Shown here: positions 22,897-33,222 of the stretch, in pieces | Numbering within the stretch: the stretch's first letter is position 1 | Layout: each line of letters begins with the position of its first letter | NCBI RefSeq assembly: GCF_004359215.1 | Contig: NC_090611.1 | Coordinates: 2,819,447 to 2,883,446, forward strand | Length of the DNA stretch: 64,000 nt | Origin: Bremia lactucae | Lineage: Eukaryota > Oomycota > Peronosporomycetes > Peronosporales > Peronosporaceae | Direction: 5' to 3' | Notes under the pieces: generated by a model | What the model saw: the letters and a program-made list of their open reading frames with translations, nothing else | The model's database searches: none | What the model was told of the DNA's origin: nothing | Translations under genes and position numbers: made by a program

Positions 22897-23323
22897 TGGG
22901 TAACATACCCTTTTATCCTTTTCCAAAATAGTTCATTACTAAAATTCCATTTATTGTAGGTAACAAATGTGGTCGCCGCCAGATTCATATCTGGCGGCCG
23001 AAATCTATTTTTATATTAGCTAGGGTAAGGTTTTAGATTATATTATTAAATAAAGTGCAATTCCCCTTTTGATCTTAAAGCGTCTAGTGCTTTCCTAAGG
23101 CTTGCGCATTGATTTGTGAGAAATTGTTGCCTATTTAAGGTACACTCTCGGGCACTAGTTGCCACTTGGTTCTACGAATCCTGAATTCCTTAGACTGATT
23201 CATTAAGCTTTAATAGTTTGTACGACTCCCTGAGTTGTTAAGCCCTTTAATTCTTTAAAACTAAGAGACTCTTTAAATCTATAAGTCTTCCTCTGACTTA
23301 AGGAGCGAGGTAGCTCCGCTAGA
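22897..23323 (+). repeat. LTR, family C (5' LTR copy in plus orientation, start truncated)
   Basis: Matches 16698-17000 in inverted orientation (ATGGGTAACATACCC, then the TCTGGCGGC palindromic segment and GCTAGGGTAAGG). It ends just before a PBS at 23326. The first ~60 bp of the LTR are missing at the junction with the minus-strand gag. Confidence 0.8.
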
Positions 23324-23325
23324 CC

Positions 23326-23336
23326 TGGTAGCACTG
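23326..23336 (+). promoter_or_regulatory. Primer-binding site, family C
   Basis: TGGTAGCACTG directly after the LTR end, matching the PBS of families A, B and D. Confidence 0.65.
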
Positions 23337-23382
23337 GTAGTCACTCTATGCCTGAGTCTTTATAAGACTACGCCTTCACTGA

Positions 23383-23830
23383 AATGGAAGAATTGCCAGA
23401 ACTTTTAGAGGCGCAACGCGCAGCTTATGAGAAGTACAAAACTCTATTTGGGCTTGAACATATAGAATTCATAATATTCCAAGCATGCAAGGCTTGAAGC
23501 CTTCATGCGATATGGATCCTCCCCGATCGGCCAGGTACAAGATCACATTGCGGCATCGATGCCAACCCGGTACATATCTGTACCTGATTCAGAGTCAATG
23601 GCTCGCCCTCTAGCTGTCAATGTAAGGACATTTGAAGGAAAAGAGGGAAAAAAATCTCCCTTTTTGAATTAAGCAGAGGGAAATGTCCGTTGACTCCGCC
23701 TTGTTCTTAACAGAACGGCAAAAGGTGGCTATGGACATTTCCAAACTCGGAGGTAAAGCCATGAAGTAAATGTACCATAGCGGCACAACTACCGGCGACA
23801 TAAAAGCACTGTAGGAGGGCTTTTTCGGGA
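23383..23830 (+). pseudogene. Gypsy family C gag N-terminal fragment
   Basis: Starts ATG 23383 with MEELPELLEAQRAAYEKYKT, then in shifted frames [42 protein letters not shown] and CGGTTGD, the N-terminal half of the family C gag core. It ends abruptly before 23830, giving way to the flank of the host gene. Confidence 0.75.
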
Positions 23831-24105
23831 AAAGGCCTTTTTTTTAAATTTCCCGAGTTAGTGTTGGTATGTCGGAGCTTTCAACTCAATGGCTGCAACT
23901 TTTCACAGCGCCGCTTACCCAAGAGTATAATTTATTGAGAATGCAGTTCCACTTAGACACTCTGTCTCGTCCTCTGCGACGCGCAAGCTTAGCAATACGC
24001 ATGATCGAGATGACCACCGCCTTCCTCGCGTTTTTTCATCTAATGGAAATTAAAAATTACGACTAGAGAAAATTGTGTACACCGTCTCTGCACAATTACA
24101 GGAAG

Positions 24106-24360
24106 CTACGTCATTTGATCTATATGCAGGTAAGGTAATTCTAATTCAGCTAACTTTTCTTGCATACCTGTGTGCCCCACTATTGAGTTTTCAAAGGCAC
24201 TGATTGTGCTATAAGCCCGTCGCATCTCAGCAGCGTACAATTTTAACTTGCACCTACAACAAGCATGGATTCTGTTGGCAGTTATCGAGGTAACTTTTGA
24301 CGCAGCATTGCCAACACAACGTTGACGCAGCATCGCCAACACAACCTCGCTAGCGACCAT
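24106..24360 (-). CDS. Hypothetical small protein (uncertain)
   Basis: 84 codons from an ATG at 24360 with a Cys-Cys-Arg-Cys cluster and an amphipathic C-terminal half. Its N-terminal third overlaps the 25-bp tandem repeat. It is divergent to the NPC1-like gene. No family recognised; could be chance. Confidence 0.15.
   Translation of the reverse strand: MVASEVVLAMLRQRCVGNAASKVTSITANRIHACCRCKLKLYAAEMRRAYSTISAFENSIVGHTGMQEKLAELELPYLHIDQMT
24296..24346. repeat. Two-copy tandem repeat (~25 bp)
   Basis: TTGACGCAGCA(T/C) followed by TGCCAACACAAC or CGCCAACACAAC occurs twice in tandem. Confidence 0.75.
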
Positions 24361-24624
24361 TACTTATGTAGGAGTTGTCTGTGATCCCCGATTCACTGCA
24401 TCATGCCGCACAAAAGAGCCGGGCGAAGGGGGATCTATCCGACCAGCAGCTTTGTATTTGTTCGTTTCTTTGATAAAACAATCGTGCGTTTCACAAAGAT
24501 AAAACGAAAAATCTCAACTATATATTCTATTCAATTTGTTTTGAAAGGCTTGTACAGTATGTGTGGCTCGTGCATTTCTGATCTTGATCAACGTCTTTTT
24601 GCATATCTACATGGATTGGCGAGG

Positions 24625-24650
24625 ATTCACCACTCCCACTTTCCAACTCA
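24625..24650 (+). promoter_or_regulatory. Candidate oomycete Inr/FPR transcription start
   Basis: TTCACCACTCCCACTTTCC resembles the oomycete initiator plus flanking promoter region (CAWTTTYC-like; one mismatch in CACTTTCC). It lies ~165 bp before the ATG at 24814, a plausible 5' UTR length. Motif match only. Confidence 0.35.
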
Positions 24651-24813
24651 AGTAGCATTTTTACGCTGCCAGTGGCAGTGCCACCTCGATCTAGACACGC
24701 TCACAAAAAAATCTACCTACTTAACTTACCATCCAGCGGATATTGAGAGGCTTTTTAGCGGAATTGAGTGCGCTGCTCGCCATTAGTTGTTATACCTACC
24801 GAACAAGTCCTCA

Positions 24814-27800
24814 ATGCGCGTTTCAGCCTTCTCAACGCTGCTGCTACCTGCAGCTATGGTTTCTCAGACAGCAACGGCGACCAGCCCCAGCTCTCCAGTC
24901 ATAGCCTCTTCGAGTACCTCGTCTGTCTCCGGCCACGTGCCATGGACGCTCTCCGATAACGCATCTGTATTGGCCGGTATTAGGTCGCAACTCACCACTT
25001 GCAGCTACTCAAAAGTCAAGGAATGTTTACACGATCCCGCCCTTATGCGTGAGCTGGGATTGCTAGTGCGTGCCCCTGGCCACTGCGTAGCTTTTGATTC
25101 ATCCTACGTCAACGTGACAACCCCTAGCGCCGCTATCCCAAACCGATACTACCCAACGTCTGTCGAAGACGCTTACAGAGCTGGCTTTGCCAATAAATTT
25201 TCCGAGTGGTCTGATTCCAATCGTGAGCAGTTCCAAGTAGATTGCCCCATACTTTATAACCAGCTGAGCGACCAAGGAGACGATATGCTCTGCTGCACAG
25301 AGTTTCAGTACACGGGTTTGTCAACGCAGGTCCGCATGATCCCCGGTCTGTGTTCGGCCTGCAAGGAAAATCTACGCAATATATTTTGTCAGATGACTTG
25401 CAGCCCTAACAATAGTCTGTTTCTGGACGTGAAAGAGATCCGCATTATGAACGGCGATGACGAGCATCCTGACGCGGTGTTTCCTGCTATAGAGGAGCTC
25501 ACATACTATGTAGGTAACGACTGGATTCGTGATATCTATGACTTTTGCGAGGACGACAGCTCCTTTTCTCTCTTGTGCAACCCCAACCAGAATTGTCGCG
25601 ATGGCTACGGTCTCATGGACTTTATGGGCAAATATGCGCTCAATAGTATTGGCTCGCCACTTCAAATCAATGTGACGACCATGGATACAATGCCGGAAGA
25701 GATGCAGGCAAAACGGTTTTGTCACTGTGACAATGCAAACTTGACAAATTGCATTTTACCCATGAATGAACAAATGACTTCTTGTGTTGGAGTGTGCGGT
25801 TCTTTGTGTTCCGTTGGCTCAGACGATTCTCGCGTATATAGCGAGTCTTGCTACGGTGCCGTCAGTGGGATAACATCTAGAACATCAGGCAGCAGAAGCA
25901 CTATTTCTGATCCGACCTGGGCCGAGCTTAATGCATACTTATCTTCTAATATTTCTGTGACCGACTGGACACCACTCAATTATTTTCTCGTGATTTTTGG
26001 TGCGCTTCTTGCGTTCATTATCATATCAGGCTTCGTCGCCGCTGCCTTTTGCGAGCGTAGACCTCTTGCTCCAACCCCACATACTGGCACATCCCGTGTT
26101 GGACCGTATATACCCGAAATTTACGGTGCTGCGTACGCAGTGGAAACAAACACTGGTCGCTTGAGTTACGTCGACGAACTTATGACGAACAAGTTGCGCG
26201 TTTGGGCTGTTTTTGTTTCGACTGGAAACCAACCGAAGAAGGTCATTCTAGTTGTGCTCTCCGTTGTTGCCGTCTGCGTCCTTGGCCTGTACAATATAGA
26301 AATTGAAACAGACCCTATAAAATTATGGGTTTCTACGTCTAGTACATCGTACCAGAAGCGTCAGCATTACGGTAAACTCTTCAACCCATTCTACCGCACC
26401 GAGCAGGTCATACTGGTGCCTAAGGATGGTGGCAACATCTACCGCTCTTCGATTATGAAAGAGGCTATTCGCGTTCAAAATGTGGCGGCAGATGTGATTT
26501 ACACCTCCGCTGATGACGTTGAGACAATAACTTTGAATGATATATGCTGGAAGGCCACGGGTACAGGATGCACTATCAATTCAGTCACTCAGTACTTCCA
26601 GAACAACATGGAGCATTTCGAAATTTATGAAAAATATGGACTTGATATGAAGCATTTTAGCAATTGTTTATACTCGCCTACAACATCGGATGTGGCACTC
26701 TGTACTGAGCTAAAAAGTGCGTTGGAGGGTGAAGACTCACTTCCGTCTACAATGAGCGATTGCCCGTGCTTGTCAACTTTTGGTTCACCCATGAATTTAT
26801 ACAATACGTATCTTGGGGGATTTCCTGACGGCGCTGAGAGCAACTACACACTGTTTTTAGATTCTCTAGCTTTTGTGTCGTCCATTTTGAACTACAATTA
26901 TGCCGACGATGACAAGAACGAGCCTGCGATTAAGTGGGAGCGTGAATACATTAAGGCGATGAAGAAGGAGGCAAAGTCTAATGCAGTGTTTGACATCTTT
27001 TTTTTTGCTGACATTTCGGTTCAGGATGAGGTTGATGCTGAATCGAGCAATGGCATGGGTCCTGTGGCAATAAGTTACTGTTTAATGATCATTTACATTG
27101 CGCTCGGAATCAATCGCTTAAAGTATGGTCGTGATTTTTTTATTTCTTCAAAGATTTTAGCTGGCTTTTGTGGAGTGATGAGTATTGTCTGTGGTGTGGC
27201 GTCAACTATTGGACTATTCATGTGGTTTGGAGTTAAGCTTCAGCTCATTATAATGGAAGTGGTTCCGTTTTTGTCGCTTGCTATTGGAGTGGATAATATT
27301 TTCTTGCTTATTCATGCAATGACTGAGAAAGAAGATCAACTTCGACGTGAGCAGCCAAGTATCTTTGTTGGTCTTGGGCAGAATCCAAAGGAAATTGAGG
27401 CGATAACAACGACGATCGTATCCGAGAGTCTAGCGTACATTGGTCCCAGTATTTTTATGGCTTCTGTCGCTGAATCTGTAGCTTTCGCCTTCGGCTCGAT
27501 CTCTGCGATGCCAGTGGTGCTGTGGTTTGCAGCTATGGCGAGCTGCGCTGTGGCGGTTAACTTTTGCTTGCAAATAACCTTGTTCCTATCTATCCTTACT
27601 CTTGATAAACGCCGAGAACTTAGTGGTAAATACGACATCATTTTTCGACGCTCCTCGTCTGTAGCAGAACCCGCACCTGCTGGCGGCCTGCAGATCATGC
27701 AGCCGGCACCAAATACGGTGTCACAGGAATCAAAGACCCCTGGATCTGAAGATGCCCGCCATTCTGCACTGGAGAACCGCACACTTGCACATCTTCTTGG

Positions 27801-29259
27801 CTATTGTATAAATGTATACGCGTCTTTTTTGACCTACAAACTTGTCAAGCTGATTGTTTTGCTGGTATTTCTTATGTGGACGCTTTTGTCGATCTACTCG
27901 ATGGAGTCACTTGAACAAGGCCTTCCGCAGAAGGAGGCAATGCCGTCGAATTCTTACATGATTGAATACTTTAATGCGCTTGACGTGTACCTTGCGACTG
28001 GTGTACCCGTGTACTTTATTGTCGAAACAGGTTACGGCAGGAATCCAGATAATTGGTTACTGAACAAGGAAAGTGTCGAAAGGATATTTTGCAAGTCAAA
28101 AGATGTTTGTGATACCTACTCGATCCCTAACATTATTAATGCACTTGCCAATCATGGCGACAAGCTTATCACTCACATCAGTCCTGGTACGACATACTCG
28201 TGGATGGACGATTTTTGGGGCTTTGTGAACCCCGATAGTGAATGTTGTCGTGTAAATTCTGAAAATGCATACCTACCACTCGAACGCGGCAATAATACTT
28301 ATACGACATTGCGATCAGAAGCCAACACGTGTTTGTCGACGTCTGTGACTGTACCGCCTGTATCGGATGCTCAGTACATGTCGCTCTTCAGCATGTTCGC
28401 GACAGCCAGTGCTGGCTCATCATGCTCATACGGTGGTGGCTCCATTTACCGTGGCCAGTTTAGCATTGATGATGAGCCGATCCCAACGGTCAACGCTTCG
28501 ACTCCAGCGGTGACGCTTGATAGCAATGGCTACGGCGACCAAATCACAGCGTGGTCGTACATGGTGACGGGTACTTCAAACCCAACACAGCAGCATTACA
28601 TTGACTCGTACAAGCAAAACCTTGCTGCTGCCGAGTGGATTAGCAAAAAGACTGGTGTGGATGTCTGGGTATACTCGCTTACCTATGTCTACTTTGAGCA
28701 GTATTTGACTGTGATCAATGATGCATACAGACTTATTGGTCTTGCGCTCGCTGCTATCTTTGTTATCACGATGCTATACTTGGGCAGCATCTTTTACGCA
28801 CTGATCATCGCTTTCATGGCGACAAACCTAGTAGCGCTTCTGCTAGGGCTGATGCAGCCACTAAACATAATGCTGAATGGTCTGTCGATTGTAAATTTGA
28901 TCATTGCAGCCGGCATCGCGGTGGAATTTTGCGGTCACTACGTCCGATTCTTTGCAAAGGCGCATGGTACGGGTGACGAGCGTGCTCGTGCAGCTCTACA
29001 CCAGGTATTCACGTCGGTCATTTTTGGCATCACGTTAACAAAAATCATTGGTCTTAGTGTCTTGACCCTGGCCGACTCGCGCGTATTTAAGAAGTACTAC
29101 TTTCGCATGTACATGATGGTGGTACTTTGTGGCGTGCTTAACGGCATGCTGCTGCTTCCTGTGGTACTTAGCACCATCACCGACGTGAAAAACTTTTTCT
29201 CAAGCTGGCATTCGCGCAAAGCCTCATTGTCTTCGGCACCAATGACACGGGCTGAATAA
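24814..29259 (+). CDS. NPC1: NPC1-like sterol transporter (Niemann-Pick C1 family, RND superfamily)
   Basis: An uninterrupted 1481-codon gene, no intron seen. I start at ATG 24814; the frame is open nine codons further but only from a TTG, and 24814 gives a good signal peptide (MRVSAFSTLLLPAAMVSQ). Domains: NPC1 N-terminal sterol-binding domain, residues ~90-215 (HCVAF at 90, CCTEFQ at 160, CSPNNSLF at ~196, many Cys); TM1 ~390-413; TM2 ~477-497 followed by TDPIKLW at ~499; lumenal middle domain; sterol-sensing domain ~751-920 with GVDNIFLL at 825; a further TM ~1005; lumenal C-domain; last TM cluster ~1309-1450 with GIAVEFCGHYVRFF at 1367. Family members move sterol from the endolysosomal lumen into the membrane. 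Peronosporales cannot make sterols, so a role in handling host sterol is a reasonable inference. Longer than human NPC1 (1278 residues). No tail sorting motif like LLNF seen. Confidence 0.95.
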   Translation: MRVSAFSTLLLPAAMVSQTATATSPSSPVIASSSTSSVSGHVPWTLSDNASVLAGIRSQLTTCSYSKVKECLHDPALMRELGLLVRAPGHCVAFDSSYVNVTTPSAAIPNRYYPTSVEDAYRAGFANKFSEWSDSNREQFQVDCPILYNQLSDQGDDMLCCTEFQYTGLSTQVRMIPGLCSACKENLRNIFCQMTCSPNNSLFLDVKEIRIMNGDDEHPDAVFPAIEELTYYVGNDWIRDIYDFCEDDSSFSLLCNPNQNCRDGYGLMDFMGKYALNSIGSPLQINVTTMDTMPEEMQAKRFCHCDNANLTNCILPMNEQMTSCVGVCGSLCSVGSDDSRVYSESCYGAVSGITSRTSGSRSTISDPTWAELNAYLSSNISVTDWTPLNYFLVIFGALLAFIIISGFVAAAFCERRPLAPTPHTGTSRVGPYIPEIYGAAYAVETNTGRLSYVDELMTNKLRVWAVFVSTGNQPKKVILVVLSVVAVCVLGLYNIEIETDPIKLWVSTSSTSYQKRQHYGKLFNPFYRTEQVILVPKDGGNIYRSSIMKEAIRVQNVAADVIYTSADDVETITLNDICWKATGTGCTINSVTQYFQNNMEHFEIYEKYGLDMKHFSNCLYSPTTSDVALCTELKSALEGEDSLPSTMSDCPCLSTFGSPMNLYNTYLGGFPDGAESNYTLFLDSLAFVSSILNYNYADDDKNEPAIKWEREYIKAMKKEAKSNAVFDIFFFADISVQDEVDAESSNGMGPVAISYCLMIIYIALGINRLKYGRDFFISSKILAGFCGVMSIVCGVASTIGLFMWFGVKLQLIIMEVVPFLSLAIGVDNIFLLIHAMTEKEDQLRREQPSIFVGLGQNPKEIEAITTTIVSESLAYIGPSIFMASVAESVAFAFGSISAMPVVLWFAAMASCAVAVNFCLQITLFLSILTLDKRRELSGKYDIIFRRSSSVAEPAPAGGLQIMQPAPNTVSQESKTPGSEDARHSALENRTLAHLLGYCINVYASFLTYKLVKLIVLLVFLMWTLLSIYSMESLEQGLPQKEAMPSNSYMIEYFNALDVYLATGVPVYFIVETGYGRNPDNWLLNKESVERIFCKSKDVCDTYSIPNIINALANHGDKLITHISPGTTYSWMDDFWGFVNPDSECCRVNSENAYLPLERGNNTYTTLRSEANTCLSTSVTVPPVSDAQYMSLFSMFATASAGSSCSYGGGSIYRGQFSIDDEPIPTVNASTPAVTLDSNGYGDQITAWSYMVTGTSNPTQQHYIDSYKQNLAAAEWISKKTGVDVWVYSLTYVYFEQYLTVINDAYRLIGLALAAIFVITMLYLGSIFYALIIAFMATNLVALLLGLMQPLNIMLNGLSIVNLIIAAGIAVEFCGHYVRFFAKAHGTGDERARAALHQVFTSVIFGITLTKIIGLSVLTLADSRVFKKYYFRMYMMVVLCGVLNGMLLLPVVLSTITDVKNFFSSWHSRKASLSSAPMTRAE

Positions 29260-29580
29260 TTTGACAAAAATAGCTGCGCTTTAATGCACCTTTTTCGTGA
29301 AAGAATTGGCACCAAAAAGCAACAAATTAGTTCCATAACATCAACGGAGAGGGGACATGAAAGTTTAGGATAGCTAGACAAATTTAGGGAGCCGGTATCA
29401 CCACACACCTCTTTTGGTATAGCTACACCCCCGTCTGTATTGAATAAGACGTCATATATAATATTTTAACTGTATGGTTCCACTGCATTCAAGATCCAAC
29501 AGTTATTTCTTTAGAGTCGTCTTAAGATCGCCTTTTGGCCTTACCCCTAAATTAAATTAGAAAATCGCTAGAGCCAGACA
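29260..29580. other. 3' flank of the NPC1-like gene
   Basis: No gene. Contains GGTATAGCTACACCCCC near 29417, close to the terminal repeat of the Mutator-like element at 36427. The B-family gag relic begins at 29583. Confidence 0.5.
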
Positions 29581-29582
29581 CC

Positions 29583-30737
29583 CTAATTATCTCGCTGTTG
29601 CGATTTCGCAACAATGTCGGACCCGAAACCGTTGCCCTTTTTGGCATTCGGTCCATAATTACGTTCAGTACTTTTCGGTACTGGGCGTGGAGCACTACAC
29701 TCATGAGCGTTGTGTCCTAACTTTCGACATCGATTGCATTTCTGCAATCGCTTATTGCTCGAAAAGCGAGGTTTCTCGCTTTCGACATAAGAGAGGTCCA
29801 TAGGTTCTGGACCTCCCAGTTCGTGTCGTCTTGGAGGACGACATGATGACGAACTAACTTGAGCCTGTTTCAAGCTAAAGTCCTCCTGTTCCGCAACGGA
29901 TATTGCTTCCTCAAGCGTATCCAGTTCCAAGCGGAACAGGTGGTCTCTACGGGACCATCCGTAAGACCTTGCATGAACACCGTAATCAACGTGTGTTCAT
30001 GAACTGGGTTGTTCGTGATACAATCCGCTATGAGTCGGATGTGCTGGGCATAAGCGTGAACATCGCGCTTGCCTTGCTTGAGTTTCAGAAGCTCTGATCG
30101 AGCTCTGAACTCAGCCCTAGGTGGTTCAAACGTCTTTTTAAGCCGGTCTTTTACAGCCTCTAGCAACCCAAAGACATATGGTTCGCGCAACTTAAGGCCT
30201 AATGTCCAAGTTTTGGCTCGACCTGCCAAATTTGACTGAGCGAATCCGACTTGCATTTGCTCGTCGACGATGTGACGAGCCCTTATGGTATCGTCCAACT
30301 CGACAAACTATCTTAAGAGGGAGTCTTCCTCGACTCTCCTATACTTAGAGGTGTCAATCTTTAAGGTTTCGGGGCCGCGTGTGCGTGAGCGAATCCGACT
30401 TGCATTTGCTCGTCGACGATGTGACGAGCCCTTATGGTATCGTCCAACTCGACAAACCATCTTAAGAGGGAGTCTTCTTCGACTCCTGTATACTTAGAGA
30501 TGGCAATCTTTAAGGTTTCGGGACGACGCTGTGCGTCATCCCGGCTACAGGGGTCTGTACCTGTTGTAACCTCAACAGTTCTGCCTGTTGAGAGCCTTGC
30601 TGATTCAGCAAGGCTACCTTCTCGTTCATCTCGTCAAGTTCATCTTGTATGAACTTGGCGTAGGCTGAATGGAGGGCATCTCTGTCCAAACCGGACAGCA
30701 TGGCCAAGATGGCATCGTCTCCTACGGTCGAACTCAT
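29583..30737 (-). pseudogene. Gypsy family B gag, second copy
   Basis: Starts at ATG 30737 (MSSTVGDDAILAMLSGL). Core 30298-29870 (AGRAKTWTLGLKL, EPPRAEFRARSELLKLKQGKRDVHAYAQHIRL). Zinc knuckle CNRCRKLGHNAHEC near 29735. Closely matches the gag at 12616-13646. Interrupted by a 149-bp internal tandem duplication and a frameshift at the same place as the first copy. Truncated after the knuckle at ~29583, so no pol follows. Confidence 0.9.
30240..30537. repeat. 149-bp tandem duplication inside gag
   Basis: GCGAATCCGACTTGC at 30240 recurs at 30389 and the two units stay alignable to ~30537 with a few substitutions. The gag at 13.3 kb has this segment once, so the duplication is specific to this copy. 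Confidence 0.9.
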
Positions 30738-30865
30738 TTGTTCGACCGCACTCCTTTCTATGTCACTTAGAAAGGAGTAGCTATCACGCGAAACGTGATG
30801 CGAACTTCCATTATCACATAACATGTCCATGTTAGATAATGGAACTGTGGTCCTTGGATGGACTA

Positions 30866-30878
30866 CAAAGTGCTTCCA
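30866..30878 (-). promoter_or_regulatory. Primer-binding site, family B (one substitution)
   Basis: Minus strand TGGAAGCACTTTG directly after the LTR; T to A at position 4 relative to the copy at 13774. Confidence 0.6.
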
Positions 30879-30880
30879 GG

Positions 30881-31314
30881 TATAACGGGGAACTGCCGAC
30901 TTGTACTGCTTCAGTACAAGTCCACTTGGCACTACCTCAATGCAAGTGGTGCCTCACGTCACTTCACGTACACTAGTACGTGCAGAGGAAGACTCTCTTT
31001 AATACACTTGCTTCAGAGAGGGTTAAATGAGAATTGTATTAATATAATTAAGCTCTTCTTGTCTATCTACTTAATACTAACTTGATTAAAAACTAATACA
31101 AAACATGTACTAAAAGTCTTATTCGTCTTTCTCTTTGCACGCGCCCAGCGCTGACTGGACCGCGGAGAAAGTAGATATAATAGTCTATATCTACGAATGG
31201 ATAAGCTTTTAGAATATTACCATGTAAAGTAATATTCTCCAAATAGTATCTACCTTTTAGATTATATATTAATTAATAACCTTTAAGTGTTAATTTCATG
31301 TAACGATACACCCT
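30881..31314 (-). repeat. LTR, family B (5' LTR of gag copy 2)
   Basis: Homologous throughout to 13789-14240. The inner terminus has decayed (TATAACGGGG) and the outer end stops at ACACCC, missing the last bases of the inverted terminal repeat. Confidence 0.85.
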
Positions 31315-32080
31315 TTCAGTTTTGATATTATCGGACCACTGCCACTCTCGCACTACAAAGAAAAATTGTACGATAGGTTGCAGCGTGAACCATTTTACAC
31401 ATCGCATATGCCTATACATTGTATTAACAATAAGCATCTGGCCTTATTTTTAATACAATGTATGGGTGTGCGATTCAGCATTAGCAATGACGCGTAACAC
31501 AGCACAACGGCTTGAAATGCGTGTTAGTAGTGTAAAAGTTTAACTTCGGTCTAAATTGCTTATATATGTTATCTTATATATGTTATTTTACTGGTCAAAG
31601 CAAAGTTAAAGTGATTTACTAGTCTTTGACTGGCTTGTATTCGAAAGCCTCCTCATGCCAAGCCATATAACAAACCTAATTTAAAAAATATATCGTGTAT
31701 GGATTCAAAGCTAACAATGATTTGAATATTCTTTCAAAATGACCTCAATTCTGGAAAGTTTAACAGCAAGGAAACATAAAAAAATAAATATCAATTTGAG
31801 CAGCTCAAGTAATTTTTGAGCTTGTGTCGGCTTGAGTTCACAGCGAAAGAATTTGCGTAATATCGTTTGATCGCGTAATCAGTGCTCATTAACTTTCAGA
31901 ACCCTTGTGATATAAAAATACATATTTTTCTATTCTGAGCTTCACAGGCAATCTTTTAATGTGTCAATTAAGTATATTTGAGATATCCTGAGTTAAAACG
32001 TAGATAACTCACGTCAAAATACGCGAAATTGCATTTACTGTGAAATCTAGAGATAAGAATTTGTCTAAATAGCTAATACT
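31315..32080. other. A/T-rich stretch without recognisable features
   Basis: No open frame over 60 codons with sensible composition, and no retroelement motif. Likely old repeat remnant. Confidence 0.5.
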
Positions 32081-32084
32081 ACTC

Positions 32085-32165
32085 CAGTACTAGCCGACTT
32101 GCATTGATAACAGTGAAAATGAGGTGCCTCCACGTACACGACGTGCAGAGGAAGATGTTAAGTTG
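32085..32165 (-). repeat. LTR relic, family B-like
   Basis: GTGCCTCCACGTACAC...ACGTGCAGAGGAAGA matches the inner third of LTR B. The rest is not recognisable. Orientation as in the B LTRs at 13.8 and 30.9 kb. Confidence 0.5.
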
Positions 32166-32283
32166 CTAAGCTTGGCTTAGTAACTGAGTGACAGAGAGCT
32201 CTATTGTCTCTCTCTGTAAAGGAGTAATGTTCGCTTTTTTAGTTTTTACTTCTTAGCACATGGTAACAAAGCCCATACCCGTC

Positions 32284-33106
32284 GCCTCTAAGGTGTTGAA
32301 ACTGCAGGCTACACGACTAAGTGTAGCTGCTTATGAAGCTGACTCAAGAGAAGCCGCTCAGGCGTCTACAGCGGTAAGACCTCGCCTCTAACTCCGATTG
32401 GGGGCATATTTTTCGAGCCTGACTCAACGTCGGGCTTGAAGACAACCAGAAAGGCCTCCGGTTCGCCTGGGACCGATTCCGTCAAATCAAGGAGTTCAGA
32501 CGAGACAGCTTAAGTATTGATTTCCGAGATGTTCGAGTCGTCGATTCTTTTCTTGGTGAAGAGTTATAATGTGATGACTTCGGAAAAAAGAACGGTAATT
32601 TTGATGCTGTAATACACCACCAGAAACGAGTGATCTTAAAGATCACTTCAAAGTTATGTTAGCTTAGTTGCTAACATTAGCCAAAGAAAGCCGGACCGCA
32701 ATACGCTGCGTGTCGCTCCCGAATAGAAATCTTGGTTGTCCACTAAGGGCAACATAATTCGTTGGTCATTCCAGACCAACAAACGATACAAAAAAAATTC
32801 GTTCTTCGACACATTCAGGCTTCACAAACATGGTGAGGATAAAACGAATTCTTCATCGAAACCTTTTTCTGGCATCAGTAGTTCACTGTTAAGCGTGCTA
32901 AGGATGTGAATCCTTTGTATCAGAAATGCTTTATACAAAATTTGCAAAGAATAGGCCGCGATGCCTTGACAGAATGGTTACAGCACGTGGCCGGTTTGAA
33001 GAACGAGGTGCACGCTAAAAGCTGCACCGTTTGTCGAGAGAGGCATGTCCCTGCTGCGTTAAGAGTGCAGTTCATTCTATTAGGGTGGCGTACTCACCAA
33101 AAATAA
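32284..33106 (+). pseudogene. Antisense accessory frame of a B-like element (relic)
   Basis: Three plus-strand fragments: KVLKLQATRLSVAAYEADSR (32290-32350), SWLSTKGNIIRW followed by SFFDTFRLHKHGEDK (32725-32845), and KCFIQNLQRIGRDALTEWL (32925-32985). The last two align in order with the frame at the window end (PWLLPKRLINSL, PLFIATKLHGLDPSAK, SAFIRNVKDIGREAWLQKL). It lies downstream of an LTR B relic, as at 63 kb. Frameshifts and stops throughout. Confidence 0.5.
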
Positions 33107-33222
33107 TAATAATAGAATGCTTGCCTCACTTCTGTAATGCGCGAACGGATTGATAATCTGCAAGTCCTTAACGAGCGCGCGAAGCGCTCTTATACCGATG
33201 GTTCCTCGGGATCATAGAATGG

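Larger units (their letters stand above)
23831..24813. other. Intergenic region upstream of the NPC1-like gene
   Basis: No supported gene. It contains weak open stretches on both strands, a short tandem repeat at 24296-24346 and a candidate start-site motif near 24630. No retroelement motif recognised, so this ~1 kb probably carries the gene's promoter and 5' UTR. Confidence 0.5.

Noticed and set aside
23869..24066. 65-codon plus-strand frame as a secreted effector
   Set aside because: No signal peptide and no RXLR- or LFLAK-type motif.
24787..24813. Nine-codon upstream extension of the NPC1-like frame
   Set aside because: The first codon is TTG, not ATG. The ATG at 24814 gives a proper signal peptide.
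24403..24959. Plus-strand open frames just before and overlapping the NPC1 start
   Set aside because: One ends before the gene, the other overlaps it in a different frame. No recognisable domain; likely UTR and shadow.
25133..27782. Several minus-strand open frames inside the NPC1-like gene
   Set aside because: They are reverse-strand shadows of the intact plus-strand gene; no motif and no independent support.
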